From: Gammaproteobacteria bacterium | GTDB lineage: Bacteria > Pseudomonadota > Gammaproteobacteria > Methylococcales > Methylomonadaceae | Assembly: GCA_018830325.1 (NCBI GenBank) | Contig: JAHJSQ010000032.1 | Coordinates: 1 to 44,315 of the forward strand | Reading direction: 5' to 3' | DNA: 44,315 nucleotides | In this document: positions 1-8,852 of the stretch, piece by piece | How positions within the stretch are numbered: the stretch's first letter is position 1 | Layout of the letters: the number at the start of each line of letters is the position of its first letter | Position numbers and translations under genes: made by a program | Notes under the pieces: model-generated | Told to the model about the DNA's origin: nothing | What the model saw: the letters and a program-made list of their open reading frames with translations, nothing else | Databases searched by the model: none

Positions 1-131
1 CGGATAGATTCATCAGGAGTCCTGAGGCAATAAAGCCTCTGTTGAGAGACCGGATATATGGCTGCAATCTTGATCTCTGTTTTGACATCAATTTTTGAAA
101 ACTTGGCTTGCAATAAACGAGGAGTCCATAT

Positions 132-203
132 ATGGGTATAGGTAAGTGTGTTAGCTATGGCGGTCTTTATGAGTTATCAGCGGATTCAGATAGATTCAGC
201 TAA
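132..203 (+). CDS. possible 23-codon small ORF upstream of gpmI
   Basis: An ATG at 132 opens a 23-codon frame ending in TAA. It is preceded by a good Shine-Dalgarno-like GAGGAG at 119-124 with 7 bases of spacing. The peptide (starts MGIGKCVSYGG) has no recognisable domain. It could be a leader peptide, a real small protein or chance. The rest of 1-272 shows only a short hairpin (GAGGC-AATAAA-GCCTC near 24-39) with no T-tract. Confidence 0.2.
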   Translation: MGIGKCVSYGGLYELSADSDRFS

Positions 204-272
204 CGTATCATTATCGATGTTCATATTGAAACCGAATTAAATAGTCTTAGCGTATCTCTAAAGGAGTTTGAA

Positions 273-1925
273 ATGATTGAATTAAAAAAGAATAAGGATT
301 TTGCAGGGCCTAAGGGACCTTTGGTATTGGCCATTATGGATGGTATAGGAATTGGTAAAAACCCGGAAAGCGATTTTGTGTTGCAATCTGCGACCCCAAA
401 TTTGGATTGGCTGCGAGAACAAGCCTTATATACTGAGTTACGTGCTCATGGCGTTGCAGTGGGTTTGCCGGATGACGGCGACATGGGCAATTCGGAAGTC
501 GGCCATAACGCCATTGGTTGCGGTCGTGTTTTTTCTCAAGGGGCATCCTTGGTTGGCAAGGCGATCGAATCCGGGGCTATGTTCGCGCCCGAGTCGGTTT
601 GGGATGAGCTTATTCGAAACGTCATTAACAAAGAGTCGACTTTACATTTTATAGGCTTGTTTTCAGACGGCAATGTGCATTCCAATCTGAATCATTTGGA
701 AGCGATGTTGCGGAAAGCCAAGGCACAAGGCGTTAAAAAGGCGCGAATTCATGCCTTGATCGATGGTCGCGATGTGCCTCCGACCTCGGCGCTGGAATAT
801 GTCGAGCGCTTCGAAGCCTTTTTGAACGAGATCAATTCCGACGGCAGCGTCGATTATTGTGTCGCATCTGGCGGCGGACGCATGAACATTACGATGGATC
901 GTTATAATGCCAATTGGGATATGGTGCGGCGCGGTTGGGATACGCATGTGAAGGCCGAAGGCCGGCGATTTGCGTCGATGAAGGAAGCGATAGAAACCTT
1001 CCGTAAAGAAAAACCCGGCATTTTGGATCAAGATTTGCCTGCGTTCGTCATCGAGCGTGACGGAGCGCCGGTCGGACCGATTGTCGATGGCGACAGCGTA
1101 ATCTTCTTTAACTTCCGAGGTGATCGGGCATTGGAAATTACCAAGGCTTTTGAAGCGGACGAATTGACCGAGTTCGATCGTGGTCCGAAACCGGATGTAT
1201 TATATGCGGGTATGATGCAATACGACGGCGATCTTGGTGTGCCCGAGCGTTATTTGGTAACGCCGCCCGCGATCGATCGTACGATGAGCGAATATTTGTC
1301 GAACGCCGGCGTAAAGCAGCTGGCGATTTCCGAAACCCAGAAATTTGGACACATGACCTATTTTTTCAATGGGAATAATTCCGGCAAATTCCCGACCGAG
1401 ACATGGGTGGAAATTCCGTCGGATTCCTGTCCGTTCGAGGAAGCGCCGCGTATGAAAGCGGACGAAATCACCGATGCCGTCGTGCAGGCGATCGAGAGCA
1501 GGGAATATAAATTTATCCGCTTAAATTATCCGAATGGCGATATGGTCGGTCATACCGGCGATGTTAATGCGGTAAAGGTGGCTGTCGAAGCCGTCGATCA
1601 AGGTATCGGCAGGATTATCGAGGCGCTGAAAAAGACCGGCGGAATTCTGGTGTGTTCGGCAGACCACGGTAATGCGGACGACATGTGTGAGTTGGATAAA
1701 AAGACAGGTAAGCTTGTGCTCGACGATGAAGGTAAGTTCAAGCCGAAAACGGCGCACTCGTTGAATCCGGTCCCGGCAATCATTTACGATCCTTCAGGGG
1801 CGGCGCATGCGAGTTTGGCCGGAGTGCCAAACGCCGGTATTGCGAATCTGGCGGCGACTTGCATCTCGTTGTTAGGCTTCGAGCCGCCTGAAGATTATGT
1901 TCCAAGCCTCGTGAAAGTCGGTTAA
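273..1925 (+). CDS. gpmI: 2,3-bisphosphoglycerate-independent phosphoglycerate mutase
   Basis: Interconverts 3- and 2-phosphoglycerate in glycolysis and gluconeogenesis; a cytosolic, Mn-dependent enzyme of the alkaline phosphatase superfamily. Visible landmarks are the N-terminal metal site IMDGIGIG (D23), the phosphoserine motif DMGNSEVGH (S74), the substrate-binding ASGGGRMNITMDRY segment, NLPNGD-like LNYPNGDMVGHTGD, and the C-terminal SADHGNADDM metal site. The start ATG has AAGGAG six bases upstream (261-266). At 550 residues it is longer than the roughly 510-residue E. coli enzyme. Motifs such as AHGVAVGLP, RYLVTPP and SETQKFGH resemble the plant/kinetoplastid branch of iPGM rather than the usual bacterial branch. 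The gene stands alone, convergent with the ligase gene. Function is secure; the subfamily assignment is from memory of the sequences. Confidence 0.95.
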   Translation: MIELKKNKDFAGPKGPLVLAIMDGIGIGKNPESDFVLQSATPNLDWLREQALYTELRAHGVAVGLPDDGDMGNSEVGHNAIGCGRVFSQGASLVGKAIESGAMFAPESVWDELIRNVINKESTLHFIGLFSDGNVHSNLNHLEAMLRKAKAQGVKKARIHALIDGRDVPPTSALEYVERFEAFLNEINSDGSVDYCVASGGGRMNITMDRYNANWDMVRRGWDTHVKAEGRRFASMKEAIETFRKEKPGILDQDLPAFVIERDGAPVGPIVDGDSVIFFNFRGDRALEITKAFEADELTEFDRGPKPDVLYAGMMQYDGDLGVPERYLVTPPAIDRTMSEYLSNAGVKQLAISETQKFGHMTYFFNGNNSGKFPTETWVEIPSDSCPFEEAPRMKADEITDAVVQAIESREYKFIRLNYPNGDMVGHTGDVNAVKVAVEAVDQGIGRIIEALKKTGGILVCSADHGNADDMCELDKKTGKLVLDDEGKFKPKTAHSLNPVPAIIYDPSGAAHASLAGVPNAGIANLAATCISLLGFEPPEDYVPSLVKVG

Positions 1926-1958
1926 AAAATGAGTACGAATTAACTTAGGCTTTTGATT

Positions 1959-1981
1959 CCCTCTTCCAGAAGGGAAGAGGG
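1959..1981 (+). terminator. hairpin after gpmI
   Basis: A perfect 9-bp stem (CCCTCTTCC / GGAAGAGGG) with a 5-base loop lies 34 bases after the gpmI stop. There is no clear T-tract, so it may be a Rho-assisted terminator or just a repeat. The 17-mer before it (TAACTTAGGCTTTTGAT, 1941-1957) recurs with one mismatch at 8105-8121 after another gene end, also followed by a small hairpin. Confidence 0.4.
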
Positions 1982-2012
1982 GGTATCTATTGTTCCCACG
2001 CAGAACGCTGAT

Positions 2013-2180
2013 TGTTATAAATAAGTTTTAAAAGGCGTCTTTCCGTCTTAGCCAATGTGACTTCGATACCATTTATTGTCACCTAACGTTCATGAAGAAG
2101 CTGCCATCACCCCGGATAATGAAAGTTCTCGGGGTGGTGAGGTTGCGGTCATTCGCCCGACAGGACGCCGTGAACCCAGC
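2013..2180. repeat. dispersed intergenic repeat, related copy at 14022-14282
   Basis: Two blocks recur near 14.0-14.3 kb. The first, with CTTAGCCAATGTGACTTCGATA and CATTTATTG (about 2013-2080), matches 14208-14282. The second, CTAACGTTCATGAAGAA followed by GCGGTCATTCGCCCGACA (2081-2173), matches 14025-14100. The order of the two blocks is reversed in the other copy. They flank the 67-bp palindromic unit in both places. No protein is supported here. Confidence 0.6.
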
Positions 2181-2240
2181 ACCTAAATTATCCAAGACAA
2201 TTAACCATAGCCAATTGGCTATGGAATTTAGGTACTGGGT
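2174..2240. repeat. 67-bp palindromic repeat, copy 1
   Basis: Terminal repeats ACCCAGCACCTAAATT at 2174-2189 and AATTTAGGTACTGGGT at 2225-2240 bound a 67-bp unit with an inner palindrome around CCATAGCCAATTGGCTATGG. It is flanked by GGACGCCGTGA on the left and GAATACGTCC on the right, as in other copies. The following 2241-2455 has no supported gene; it contains a GC-rich imperfect inverted stretch around CAGATTTTGCAGG / GCAAAAATCTG (about 2299-2323). Confidence 0.8.
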
Positions 2241-2455
2241 GAATACGTCCTTGTAGGCTCGACGGCGGAATCTGATTGCCATGGATGGCATGAATGCAGA
2301 TTTTGCAGGAGCAAAAATCTGCCCTGCCGCCGACGCCTGCCGGTCGAGCAACCGCACTCTCTTCGGAAGCGGCTGAGGTTTAATATCCGCAGACTTATTA
2401 AGCAACCTCGTTCCTAAATACGGCGATAAATGCTCAATCTGGGTGTCAGGCAATT

Positions 2456-4405
2456 CTAATGACCTATTAAATCCAGATATTCGGCTTCGCTCAGTATGCG
2501 AACGCCGTGTTTTTCGGCGGCATTTAATTTTGTTGCGCCTACCTTTTCCCCGATGACTAGGTAGTCGGTTTTACCGCTGACCGCGCTACCGACTTTCGCG
2601 CCCATTGCTTTGGCTTCGCGAATCATATCCTCGCGCGAGCCTTGTTGCATCGTGCCGGTGAACACCAAGGATTTGCCGGCGATAGGGCTTTGTCCCTCAG
2701 GCATTTCCTGGGTTTTGGTTTCGTTCAATGCAAAACCTAAACGATATAAGCGGTTGAACAACGGTTTGATTTTTTTCAAACCTTTCAGCACGACATCGGC
2801 GGTTTTTTCGGCGAAGCCTTCGAGCGCGACGATCTCTTCTTCGCTCAACGAAAAAATTTCCGGTAAACGGTAGTGCGCGAGCAGTTTTTCGCAGTTGCCC
2901 AGCCCCATTCGGAACACGCCGAACGCAGCCAGAAAACGCCAGTCCTCGATCGGTTCGGACAAACTGCGCTGCAATTGATCAACTAGATTTTGCGACTGTT
3001 TCGGGCCGAAACCCATCGCTTCGAAATCCGATGCGTTCAGTTGGTAGATCTTATCGATCGTTCGGATATCGTTATCGTAAAGCTTTGCGATCGTTGCCGG
3101 GCCGAAGCCGTCGTTATTGCCGAGTACCCGAAAAAAGTGTTCTATCGAATGACTGACTTGGGCGGGGCAGTCGAAATTGTTCGTGCAGTATAAAAAGTCG
3201 CCATCCCAAACCAACTCGCTGCCGCAACTCGGGCATTGTCCCGGAAGGTCGGGTTCGGCCGGTGTGATGACTTCCTCGATTTTGGGGATTACTTCGCCAC
3301 TTCGGGCGAGTTTAATCAGTGCACCGGGACCGATGCCTTTGTCGACGACCATTTTATAATGGTGAGCGGTCGCTCGTTGTAACAGTGCGCCGCTCAAGCG
3401 GATCGGTTCGACTTCGACGACCGGTGTGATGCGGCCTGAGCGCGAGGTTTGCGGTACGACTTGGAGGATTTTGACTTCGGCTGTCGCGACATTCTCTTTG
3501 TAGGCGATTTGCCAACGATGATGATGGCGGGTGGCGCCAATATGGGTTTTTATTCGCTCGTCGGTAATTTCCAGTATTACGCCGTCGACGTCATAATCTA
3601 CCGCATGCCAGATTTGTTTTACGATCTCATCGACGCGCTCGGAAAGTTCTGTCCAACTGCCTTGCCAAGCGGGGAGCATGGCAAATGGAAAAAAAACCGC
3701 GGCCCGATCCTTGATGGCCTGTTCGGCATGTTGCTCCAGTTCTTTTTCCTTGATGACGCTGGCCTGAAAATTACGCGTGTTATCGAAAAACTCGGATAGG
3801 TAACGCTGAAAATAGGTTTTGCTGACGACGATTTCGCCGGCGCCTAGTCCGCGGGAGCCATTATCCGCGACTTGTAAGCCGCGCTCGAAGACGCGTGTGA
3901 TGTCGGTGCCTTTTCTGCCGTCGCCGCGCGTATAAAGCCGTTCGCCGTCGTCATAGGCTGCATAGCCGTCCAGTTTCGGCGTTACCTTGAAAACGACCGA
4001 ATCGAAGGCTATGTCCAGTTCGTCGGCCGCTTTTTGGATACGCTTGGCCCAATTCTCGATTTCGCTCTGGCTATAAGCCTTGTCGGTCGATAGCATTCTG
4101 ACCGGTAATTCAACCGTCTTACCGGCGAAAGCCGATTCCGGTTCGACGCGCGTTACGAAAGGGTGGTTCGGATGACGGCGCTTCAGTTCGGCGATAAAAG
4201 TAAAGTCGTACTCGGCATCGCTAATCAGTGCATCGCCGCCTCGATATAAGGCATTGACTATCTCGATGAATTCGATGAGTTCCTTGTCATTGAGTTTCGC
4301 TTCGTCGGTCGCGCGCGAGGCGATTGCCCATAGTTTTTTTTCGTTTAGATGTTTTAATTGAACATTTGAGTGCTCGAGAATGTCTTTTTGATTATCGGTT
4401 AGCAT
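2456..4405 (-). CDS. NAD-dependent DNA ligase, divergent
   Basis: Seals nicks in duplex DNA using NAD+. The order of domains is that of LigA: Ia region with ISDAEYD (62-67), adenylation domain with the nucleophile lysine in KLDG (K144), TRGDGRKGTDIT, DVDGVIL (272-278), an OB-fold region, a Cys4 zinc site (C391, C394, C407, C413), helix-hairpin-helix repeats, and a C-terminal BRCT domain (about 573-649, with VFTGTM). Length (649) is typical or slightly short for LigA (about 670). Several usually invariant stretches are altered: the RW.IAYK motif is preceded by RHHH and the VGRTG motif reads TSRSGRI. It may therefore be a second, diverged ligase rather than the housekeeping copy, which would lie elsewhere. 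I leave the symbol empty for that reason; ligA is the alternative. The start has only a weak ribosome site. Confidence 0.85.
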   Translation of the reverse strand: MLTDNQKDILEHSNVQLKHLNEKKLWAIASRATDEAKLNDKELIEFIEIVNALYRGGDALISDAEYDFTFIAELKRRHPNHPFVTRVEPESAFAGKTVELPVRMLSTDKAYSQSEIENWAKRIQKAADELDIAFDSVVFKVTPKLDGYAAYDDGERLYTRGDGRKGTDITRVFERGLQVADNGSRGLGAGEIVVSKTYFQRYLSEFFDNTRNFQASVIKEKELEQHAEQAIKDRAAVFFPFAMLPAWQGSWTELSERVDEIVKQIWHAVDYDVDGVILEITDERIKTHIGATRHHHRWQIAYKENVATAEVKILQVVPQTSRSGRITPVVEVEPIRLSGALLQRATAHHYKMVVDKGIGPGALIKLARSGEVIPKIEEVITPAEPDLPGQCPSCGSELVWDGDFLYCTNNFDCPAQVSHSIEHFFRVLGNNDGFGPATIAKLYDNDIRTIDKIYQLNASDFEAMGFGPKQSQNLVDQLQRSLSEPIEDWRFLAAFGVFRMGLGNCEKLLAHYRLPEIFSLSEEEIVALEGFAEKTADVVLKGLKKIKPLFNRLYRLGFALNETKTQEMPEGQSPIAGKSLVFTGTMQQGSREDMIREAKAMGAKVGSAVSGKTDYLVIGEKVGATKLNAAEKHGVRILSEAEYLDLIGH

Positions 4406-4624
4406 CTGCGGAATGATTTAATAATTTTTATGCGGATAAGGACGAAATTATAGCCGAAATCTCCATATGACGCCTGAGTGGCTGCCGAGCGGTATGCGGA
4501 AGACACTAGGTTGAAGCAATCTTCCTATCGGATCAAAAAATATATCCATAATCGTTGTGCGGCACTTGCGTTTGTATGTTAGATTTAACGAAAATTTCGT
4601 AGCTATTAAGTCACCTTCAATTCT

Positions 4625-4649
4625 CGTTCCCATGCTCTGCGTGGGAACG
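4625..4649. repeat. CGTTCCCA palindrome
   Basis: A 25-bp near-perfect palindrome, CGTTCCCATGCTC then TGCGTGGGAACG, lies between the divergent ligase and HD-GYP genes. A variant full copy is at 14131-14155, with half copies near 1991-2005 and 14184-14203. The rest of 4406-4723 holds no gene I can support and presumably carries both promoters. Confidence 0.65.
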
Positions 4650-4723
4650 ATTAGGAGGGGGAATAATTACAAAATTTCAGGTGCTTGGAAGTTTTTAGCG
4701 CTCTACTCCATTTTCACTCATCC

Positions 4724-5836
4724 ATGAGCCTGTCAATGCCGGAAAACTCTAACGCTAAAATACTGATCGTCGACGACTCGCCGGAAAATTTATGCGTTCT
4801 CAGCGATTTGCTACAAACTCAATTTCAAGTTCGCGTTGCCACGTCCGGAGAGAAGGCCTTGCGTATTGCCGGTACTGCGCCGCATCCCGATTTAATTTTG
4901 CTCGATGTGATGATGCCGGGTATGGACGGTTATCAAGTATTTAAGCATTTACGAGCCGATTCAACCACGCGAGATATTCCGATTATTTTCGTGACTGCGA
5001 TGGACAGTGACGAAGCGCAACTTCAAGGTTTGGACTCCGGTGCGGTCGATTATATTACCAAACCAATTTCGCCTCCGATCGTCATGGCGCGCGTTCGAAT
5101 TCAATTAGAGCTTAAACAAGCGCGCGATCGCTTGTCGCATCAAAACGCCTGGTTGGAGGCGGAGATTGCCCGGCGTATGGCGGAAAACGAGTTGATACAG
5201 GAAGTCAGTATCAGGGCTCTCGCTCATCTGGCCGAAGCGCGCGATCCCGAAACCGGCAATCATATTTTGCGCACCCAAGGATATGTGCAGGAGTTGGCCA
5301 TGGCTTTGCTGGATTCCCCAGGATTTTGCGATGTGCTGACCGATAAATTTATCAAGCTATTAAGTCGTTCGGCGCCGTTGCACGATATTGGCAAGGTTGG
5401 CATTCCCGATGCTATCTTGCTAAAACCGGGACCATTGACATCTGACGAATGGGCCGTGATGAAGACGCATGCCCGTATCGGTAGCGAAGCGATAGAAATG
5501 GCCGAACAAGAAGCCGCAGGACAAGTCGAGTTTTTGTCTTTGGCTAAGGAAATAGCCCATTGGCATCATGAAAAATGGGACGGTTCGGGTTATCCGGATG
5601 GCTTGTCCGGCGAAAGCATACCGGCTTCGGCGCGCATCATGGCGCTGGCCGATGTATTCGATGCTTTGATTTCTCCGCGTGTTTATAAGGCGCCGATGAG
5701 TTACGCTGAAGCCAGGGATATTATTGCTTCGGGGAGCGGAAGTCATTTCGACCCGGTCATGGTCGATGTGTTTTTGAAGCATTTCGATGTGTTTTGCGAA
5801 ATCGCCGACCGATATAGCGATTCGGTAATGGTATAA
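4724..5836 (+). CDS. response regulator with HD-GYP c-di-GMP phosphodiesterase
   Basis: A two-component regulator that should hydrolyse c-di-GMP when its receiver is phosphorylated. An N-terminal receiver (about 11-130) has the acidic pair VDD, the phospho-acceptor Asp in LLDVMMPGMDGY (D61 from this start) and the Lys in ITKP. A short helical linker with QNAWLEAEIARRM follows. The HD-GYP domain (about 165-360) shows LHDIGKVGIPD (H220-D221), THARIGSEAI, HHEKWDGSGYPDGL and ALADVFDAL, all expected metal and substrate residues. The start is uncertain: 4724, 4736 and a TTG at 4685 are in frame and none has a strong ribosome site. A gap of four bases separates it from the next gene, so they are co-transcribed. 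Its receiver and linker closely resemble those of the REC-kinase at 14520, pointing to a shared origin. Confidence 0.9.
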   Translation: MSLSMPENSNAKILIVDDSPENLCVLSDLLQTQFQVRVATSGEKALRIAGTAPHPDLILLDVMMPGMDGYQVFKHLRADSTTRDIPIIFVTAMDSDEAQLQGLDSGAVDYITKPISPPIVMARVRIQLELKQARDRLSHQNAWLEAEIARRMAENELIQEVSIRALAHLAEARDPETGNHILRTQGYVQELAMALLDSPGFCDVLTDKFIKLLSRSAPLHDIGKVGIPDAILLKPGPLTSDEWAVMKTHARIGSEAIEMAEQEAAGQVEFLSLAKEIAHWHHEKWDGSGYPDGLSGESIPASARIMALADVFDALISPRVYKAPMSYAEARDIIASGSGSHFDPVMVDVFLKHFDVFCEIADRYSDSVMV

Positions 5837-5840
5837 GAAA

Positions 5841-8096
5841 ATGTCTCGTCGATACCGCCGGGCTGAAATCATCTGTGTCGTATTGACTTATGCGTTATGC
5901 GCAGCATTGTGGATATTCTTTTCCGATAGGTTGCTATCAAGGCTTATTGACGAACCGAATAAAATAGCGTTAATCAGCACCATTAAAGGCTGGGTCTTCG
6001 TTATTGTCACATCGTTGCTGCTTTTTCGATTAATGCACCGCTTGATGGACCGGGAAACCATTGCAGAAAATACCGAGAATAATCATTTCAATACAGGCTT
6101 GTATTGGACGGTATTGATTGTCGCCGTTTTCTTATTCGTATTTGCATATAGCCAATATCGATCTTTCGGCAATCAACTATTGCAATTATCGCCAATACGA
6201 TCGGCAACGATGCAAGACTCGGCTTGGTTGGGACTTGCCGGTTTAATCTCGATATTTACAATTGGGACGGGGTTCTTTCTATTACGCCAACAGGAACGTT
6301 TAGCCGAGTCTCAAGAAATACAACAGGCTCAAGCGGAGCGGTTGAAGGCGCTCGGTTTATTAGCCGCAATTGCCGACAGTTCTAACGATGCGATATTTGC
6401 AAAGGACTTGGAAGGTCGTTATACGCTTTTTAACCCTGCTTCGGAGCGTTTTACCGGAAAAAGGGCCGTCGATGTTTTGGGGCTTGACGATGCGGTGCTT
6501 TTTTCGCCCGAACAGGCCGAAATGCTTATCGCGAACGATCGGGCCGTATTGGAGAAAGGCCATACCATCACTTACTACGAGGATCTCGAAGTTTCGAACG
6601 AAAAACGTACATTTCTTGCCACTAAGGGGCCTTTGTTCGATAACGATAGCAATGTCATCGGGATCTTCGGGATTTCCCGCGACATAAGCGAGCTAAAGCA
6701 CGCGGAACAGTCGTTACGAAATAGCGAGGAGCGCTTTCGGGCATTGGTGGAGCAATCGCTAGCCGGTATTTATATCATTCAGGATAATCGATTTCGCTAC
6801 ATCAATCCTGCTTTTGCATCGATTTTGGGATATGACTCAACGCAGCATATTATCGACACATTGGCGGTCGACGATTTAATTAGCCCTGAGTATCGTGAGG
6901 AAGTCACCAATAACATCGCTAGCTTGATCAATGGAACGGTATCCTCGATCAGTAATTACCGTTTTACCGCATTACGCCGCGACCGAAGTCCTGTGTATAT
7001 CGAAGCGCATGGCAGTGCCTTCGACTATCAAGGCCGGCCGGCTGTCATAGGGCTCTTTCTAGACATCAGCGCGCGCAAAGCCGCCGAAGACGCACTTCGT
7101 GAAAGCGAGCGGCGTTTTTACGATATCGCCAATGTTTCTGCGGACTGGATTTGGGAAATCGACACAAACGCGCGTTACATTTACACATCCGACGGCGTAT
7201 TCGAAATGCTTGGATATGCGCCCGATGAAGTGCTAGGTAAGACACCCTTCGATTTTATGCCCTCCGAAGACGCCGACAAGCTACGTGAATGGTTTGCAGG
7301 AATTAAGACCCATCGTAAATCGTTTCGTGACATTGAGAACATGAACCGGCACAAAGACGGTCACTTACGTTGTATCATGTCTCACGGTACGCCGATTCTC
7401 GATGATGGTGGTCAATTGCTCGGTTTTCGAGGCCTCGATCAAGATATCACGGAACGAAAGCAAGCAGAATTGGCTCTGCGGCAAAGCGAAGCGTTTAAGC
7501 GTGCGATTTTGGACTCGGTTAATGCGCATATCGCCGTATTGGATAAACAGGGAATCGTTGTAGCGGTCAATCAACCGTGGCGGCGCTTTGCTCAGGACAA
7601 CGGACTGGCGTCCGGAGAGGCGTTTAATTCAGTTGATGTCGGCGTAAATTATTTGGACGTTTGTCACAGAAGCACCGGCCCATCGTCCGAAGGCGCGATG
7701 ACGGCAAGAGACGGAATTTTAGCGGTTTTGGAAGACCGTGTTCCAGTTTTTTACTTGGAATATGCCTGCCATTCGCCGGAACGGCAGCGGTGGTTTATGA
7801 TGACAGTCACTCCATTGGAGACAGAGGAACACTGCGTGGTTATCGCTCATACCGATATCACCGCTCGTAAGACCGTTGAAGAGACGCTCCGCCGGCAAAC
7901 CGAAGAGCTAGAGGATCGTAATCAGGAGTTGCAACGTTTTAATCGCGCGGCGGTCGGGCGTGAGCTCGAGATGATTGCTTTAAAGCAGAAAATCAATGAA
8001 CTTTCTAAGCGGCTAGGACACAGTCCGCCTTATCCGCTAGCTTTTCTCGATAATTCTCAGCAAGATACGCAGTTCAACGAAACCGGTAAGGAATGA
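5841..8096 (+). CDS. membrane multi-PAS sensor protein without an output domain
   Basis: A 751-residue protein with about four hydrophobic segments in the first 150 residues (near 8-28, 44-63, 85-105 and 128-147) and no cleavable signal. Four PAS/PAC units follow (about 170-285, 290-415, 420-540, 545-675), each closed by a DISxRK/DITxRK-type PAC end. The C-terminus is a coiled coil (RRQTEELEDRNQELQRFNRA) ending in VGRELEMIALKQKINELSKRLG. This tail recurs, from memory, at the end of other kinase-less proteobacterial PAS proteins. There is no histidine kinase, GGDEF, EAL or methyl-accepting domain, so output must go through a partner. The HD-GYP gene four bases upstream is the obvious candidate. 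The ligand is unknown. The structure is clear; the function is inferred. Confidence 0.85.
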   Translation: MSRRYRRAEIICVVLTYALCAALWIFFSDRLLSRLIDEPNKIALISTIKGWVFVIVTSLLLFRLMHRLMDRETIAENTENNHFNTGLYWTVLIVAVFLFVFAYSQYRSFGNQLLQLSPIRSATMQDSAWLGLAGLISIFTIGTGFFLLRQQERLAESQEIQQAQAERLKALGLLAAIADSSNDAIFAKDLEGRYTLFNPASERFTGKRAVDVLGLDDAVLFSPEQAEMLIANDRAVLEKGHTITYYEDLEVSNEKRTFLATKGPLFDNDSNVIGIFGISRDISELKHAEQSLRNSEERFRALVEQSLAGIYIIQDNRFRYINPAFASILGYDSTQHIIDTLAVDDLISPEYREEVTNNIASLINGTVSSISNYRFTALRRDRSPVYIEAHGSAFDYQGRPAVIGLFLDISARKAAEDALRESERRFYDIANVSADWIWEIDTNARYIYTSDGVFEMLGYAPDEVLGKTPFDFMPSEDADKLREWFAGIKTHRKSFRDIENMNRHKDGHLRCIMSHGTPILDDGGQLLGFRGLDQDITERKQAELALRQSEAFKRAILDSVNAHIAVLDKQGIVVAVNQPWRRFAQDNGLASGEAFNSVDVGVNYLDVCHRSTGPSSEGAMTARDGILAVLEDRVPVFYLEYACHSPERQRWFMMTVTPLETEEHCVVIAHTDITARKTVEETLRRQTEELEDRNQELQRFNRAAVGRELEMIALKQKINELSKRLGHSPPYPLAFLDNSQQDTQFNETGKE

Positions 8097-8259
8097 GCGT
8101 GAAATAACTTAAGCTTTTGATATCCTCAATACTCTCCCGGAGGGAGTTGTAGTGTATTCATCGTCACCACGCTCCGTGCTTGTCGTTATGCGCATTTCTT
8201 TTTCGATACGCTGCCGGCCTCCAGCGCGATGGCAAAATCATGCAAGCGCAGGAACTCTG

Positions 8260-8371
8260 TAGGGTACGCTGTGCGTACCAGGGTAACCCTGCCAATTTCA
8301 ACACAAGCCCTTATGGTTCGATCTAGGTAAGGATTCGGTGTTTAACGGCATGGAGGTACGCGCAGCGTACC
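8260..8371. repeat. TACGC/GCGTA inverted-repeat element, copy 1
   Basis: GTAGGGTACGCTGTGCGTACC at the left and GGTACGCGCAGCGTACC at the right are inverted to each other and each is itself palindromic. The same pair brackets a shorter spacer at 14314-14405. It looks like a small mobile palindromic repeat. It sits between the multi-PAS gene and the TATACC element. Confidence 0.65.
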
Positions 8372-8380
8372 GATAAAATA

Positions 8381-8678
8381 TATACCTTTCGCACTTCAAA
8401 TTTCGGCAGTGCCTAAGGAGGCACCGGGGTGCCTGGCAAAGGCTTTGCCAGCATGGATGCTGGCATAGAGCCTACATGGACGTATTTACCCAGCACCTAA
8501 ATTCCATAGCCCATTGGCCATGGTTAATTGTCTTGGATAATTCATCCAGCACCTAAATAAGCCATGATTTTGATTCATTGCCAAAGACCTATGGAATTTA
8601 GGTGCTGGATTTAGGTGCTGGGTTTACGGCGTCCTTTGACTGGCCCCCGGTGCCGAATTTTGATCTACGATGGGTATA
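8381..8678. mobile_element. MITE-like element with TATACC terminal repeats, copy 1
   Basis: The ends TATACCTTTCGCACTTCAAA at 8381 and, on the other strand, TATACCCATCGTAGATCAAA at 8678 are imperfect terminal inverted repeats of about 28 bp; both continue into a TTCGGCA. Related elements lie at 23041-23268 (inverted relative to this one) and, left-truncated, up to 37340. Inside is a 67-bp palindromic unit which itself carries a second one. No ORF encodes a transposase, so mobility would need help in trans. A TA target duplication is plausible from the TATA ends but cannot be proven. Confidence 0.75.
8488..8623. repeat. 67-bp palindromic repeat, copy 2, interrupted by copy 3
   Basis: The outer unit runs 8488-8542 and resumes at 8612-8623. 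Joining the two gives exactly 67 bp with complete ACCCAGCACCTAAATT ends. A second 67-bp unit sits in its right arm at 8544-8610, with ends ATCCAGCACCTAAAT and ATTTAGGTGCTGGAT and a different core. This is direct evidence that the unit has inserted as a discrete piece. Confidence 0.8.
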
Positions 8679-8852
8679 GCGACAAGGGCAGAGCGAGCTA
8701 ACCATTTGAAATGCTTATCTACGGCCGTGTCGGCAAGAACGCCCGATTGTAAAACCTACGCTACGCTTTAACGACTCATCTTAGATTAAGTTCCAGGATC
8801 TATTGAAATATGTTAAATACAATCCATTTTTTAGCCTTGATTCGGTGGCGTC

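Noticed and set aside
2079-2453. 124-codon minus-strand frame downstream of the ligase
   Set aside because: It runs through the 67-bp palindromic repeat and other dispersed repeats, so it is most likely repeat DNA that happens to be open.
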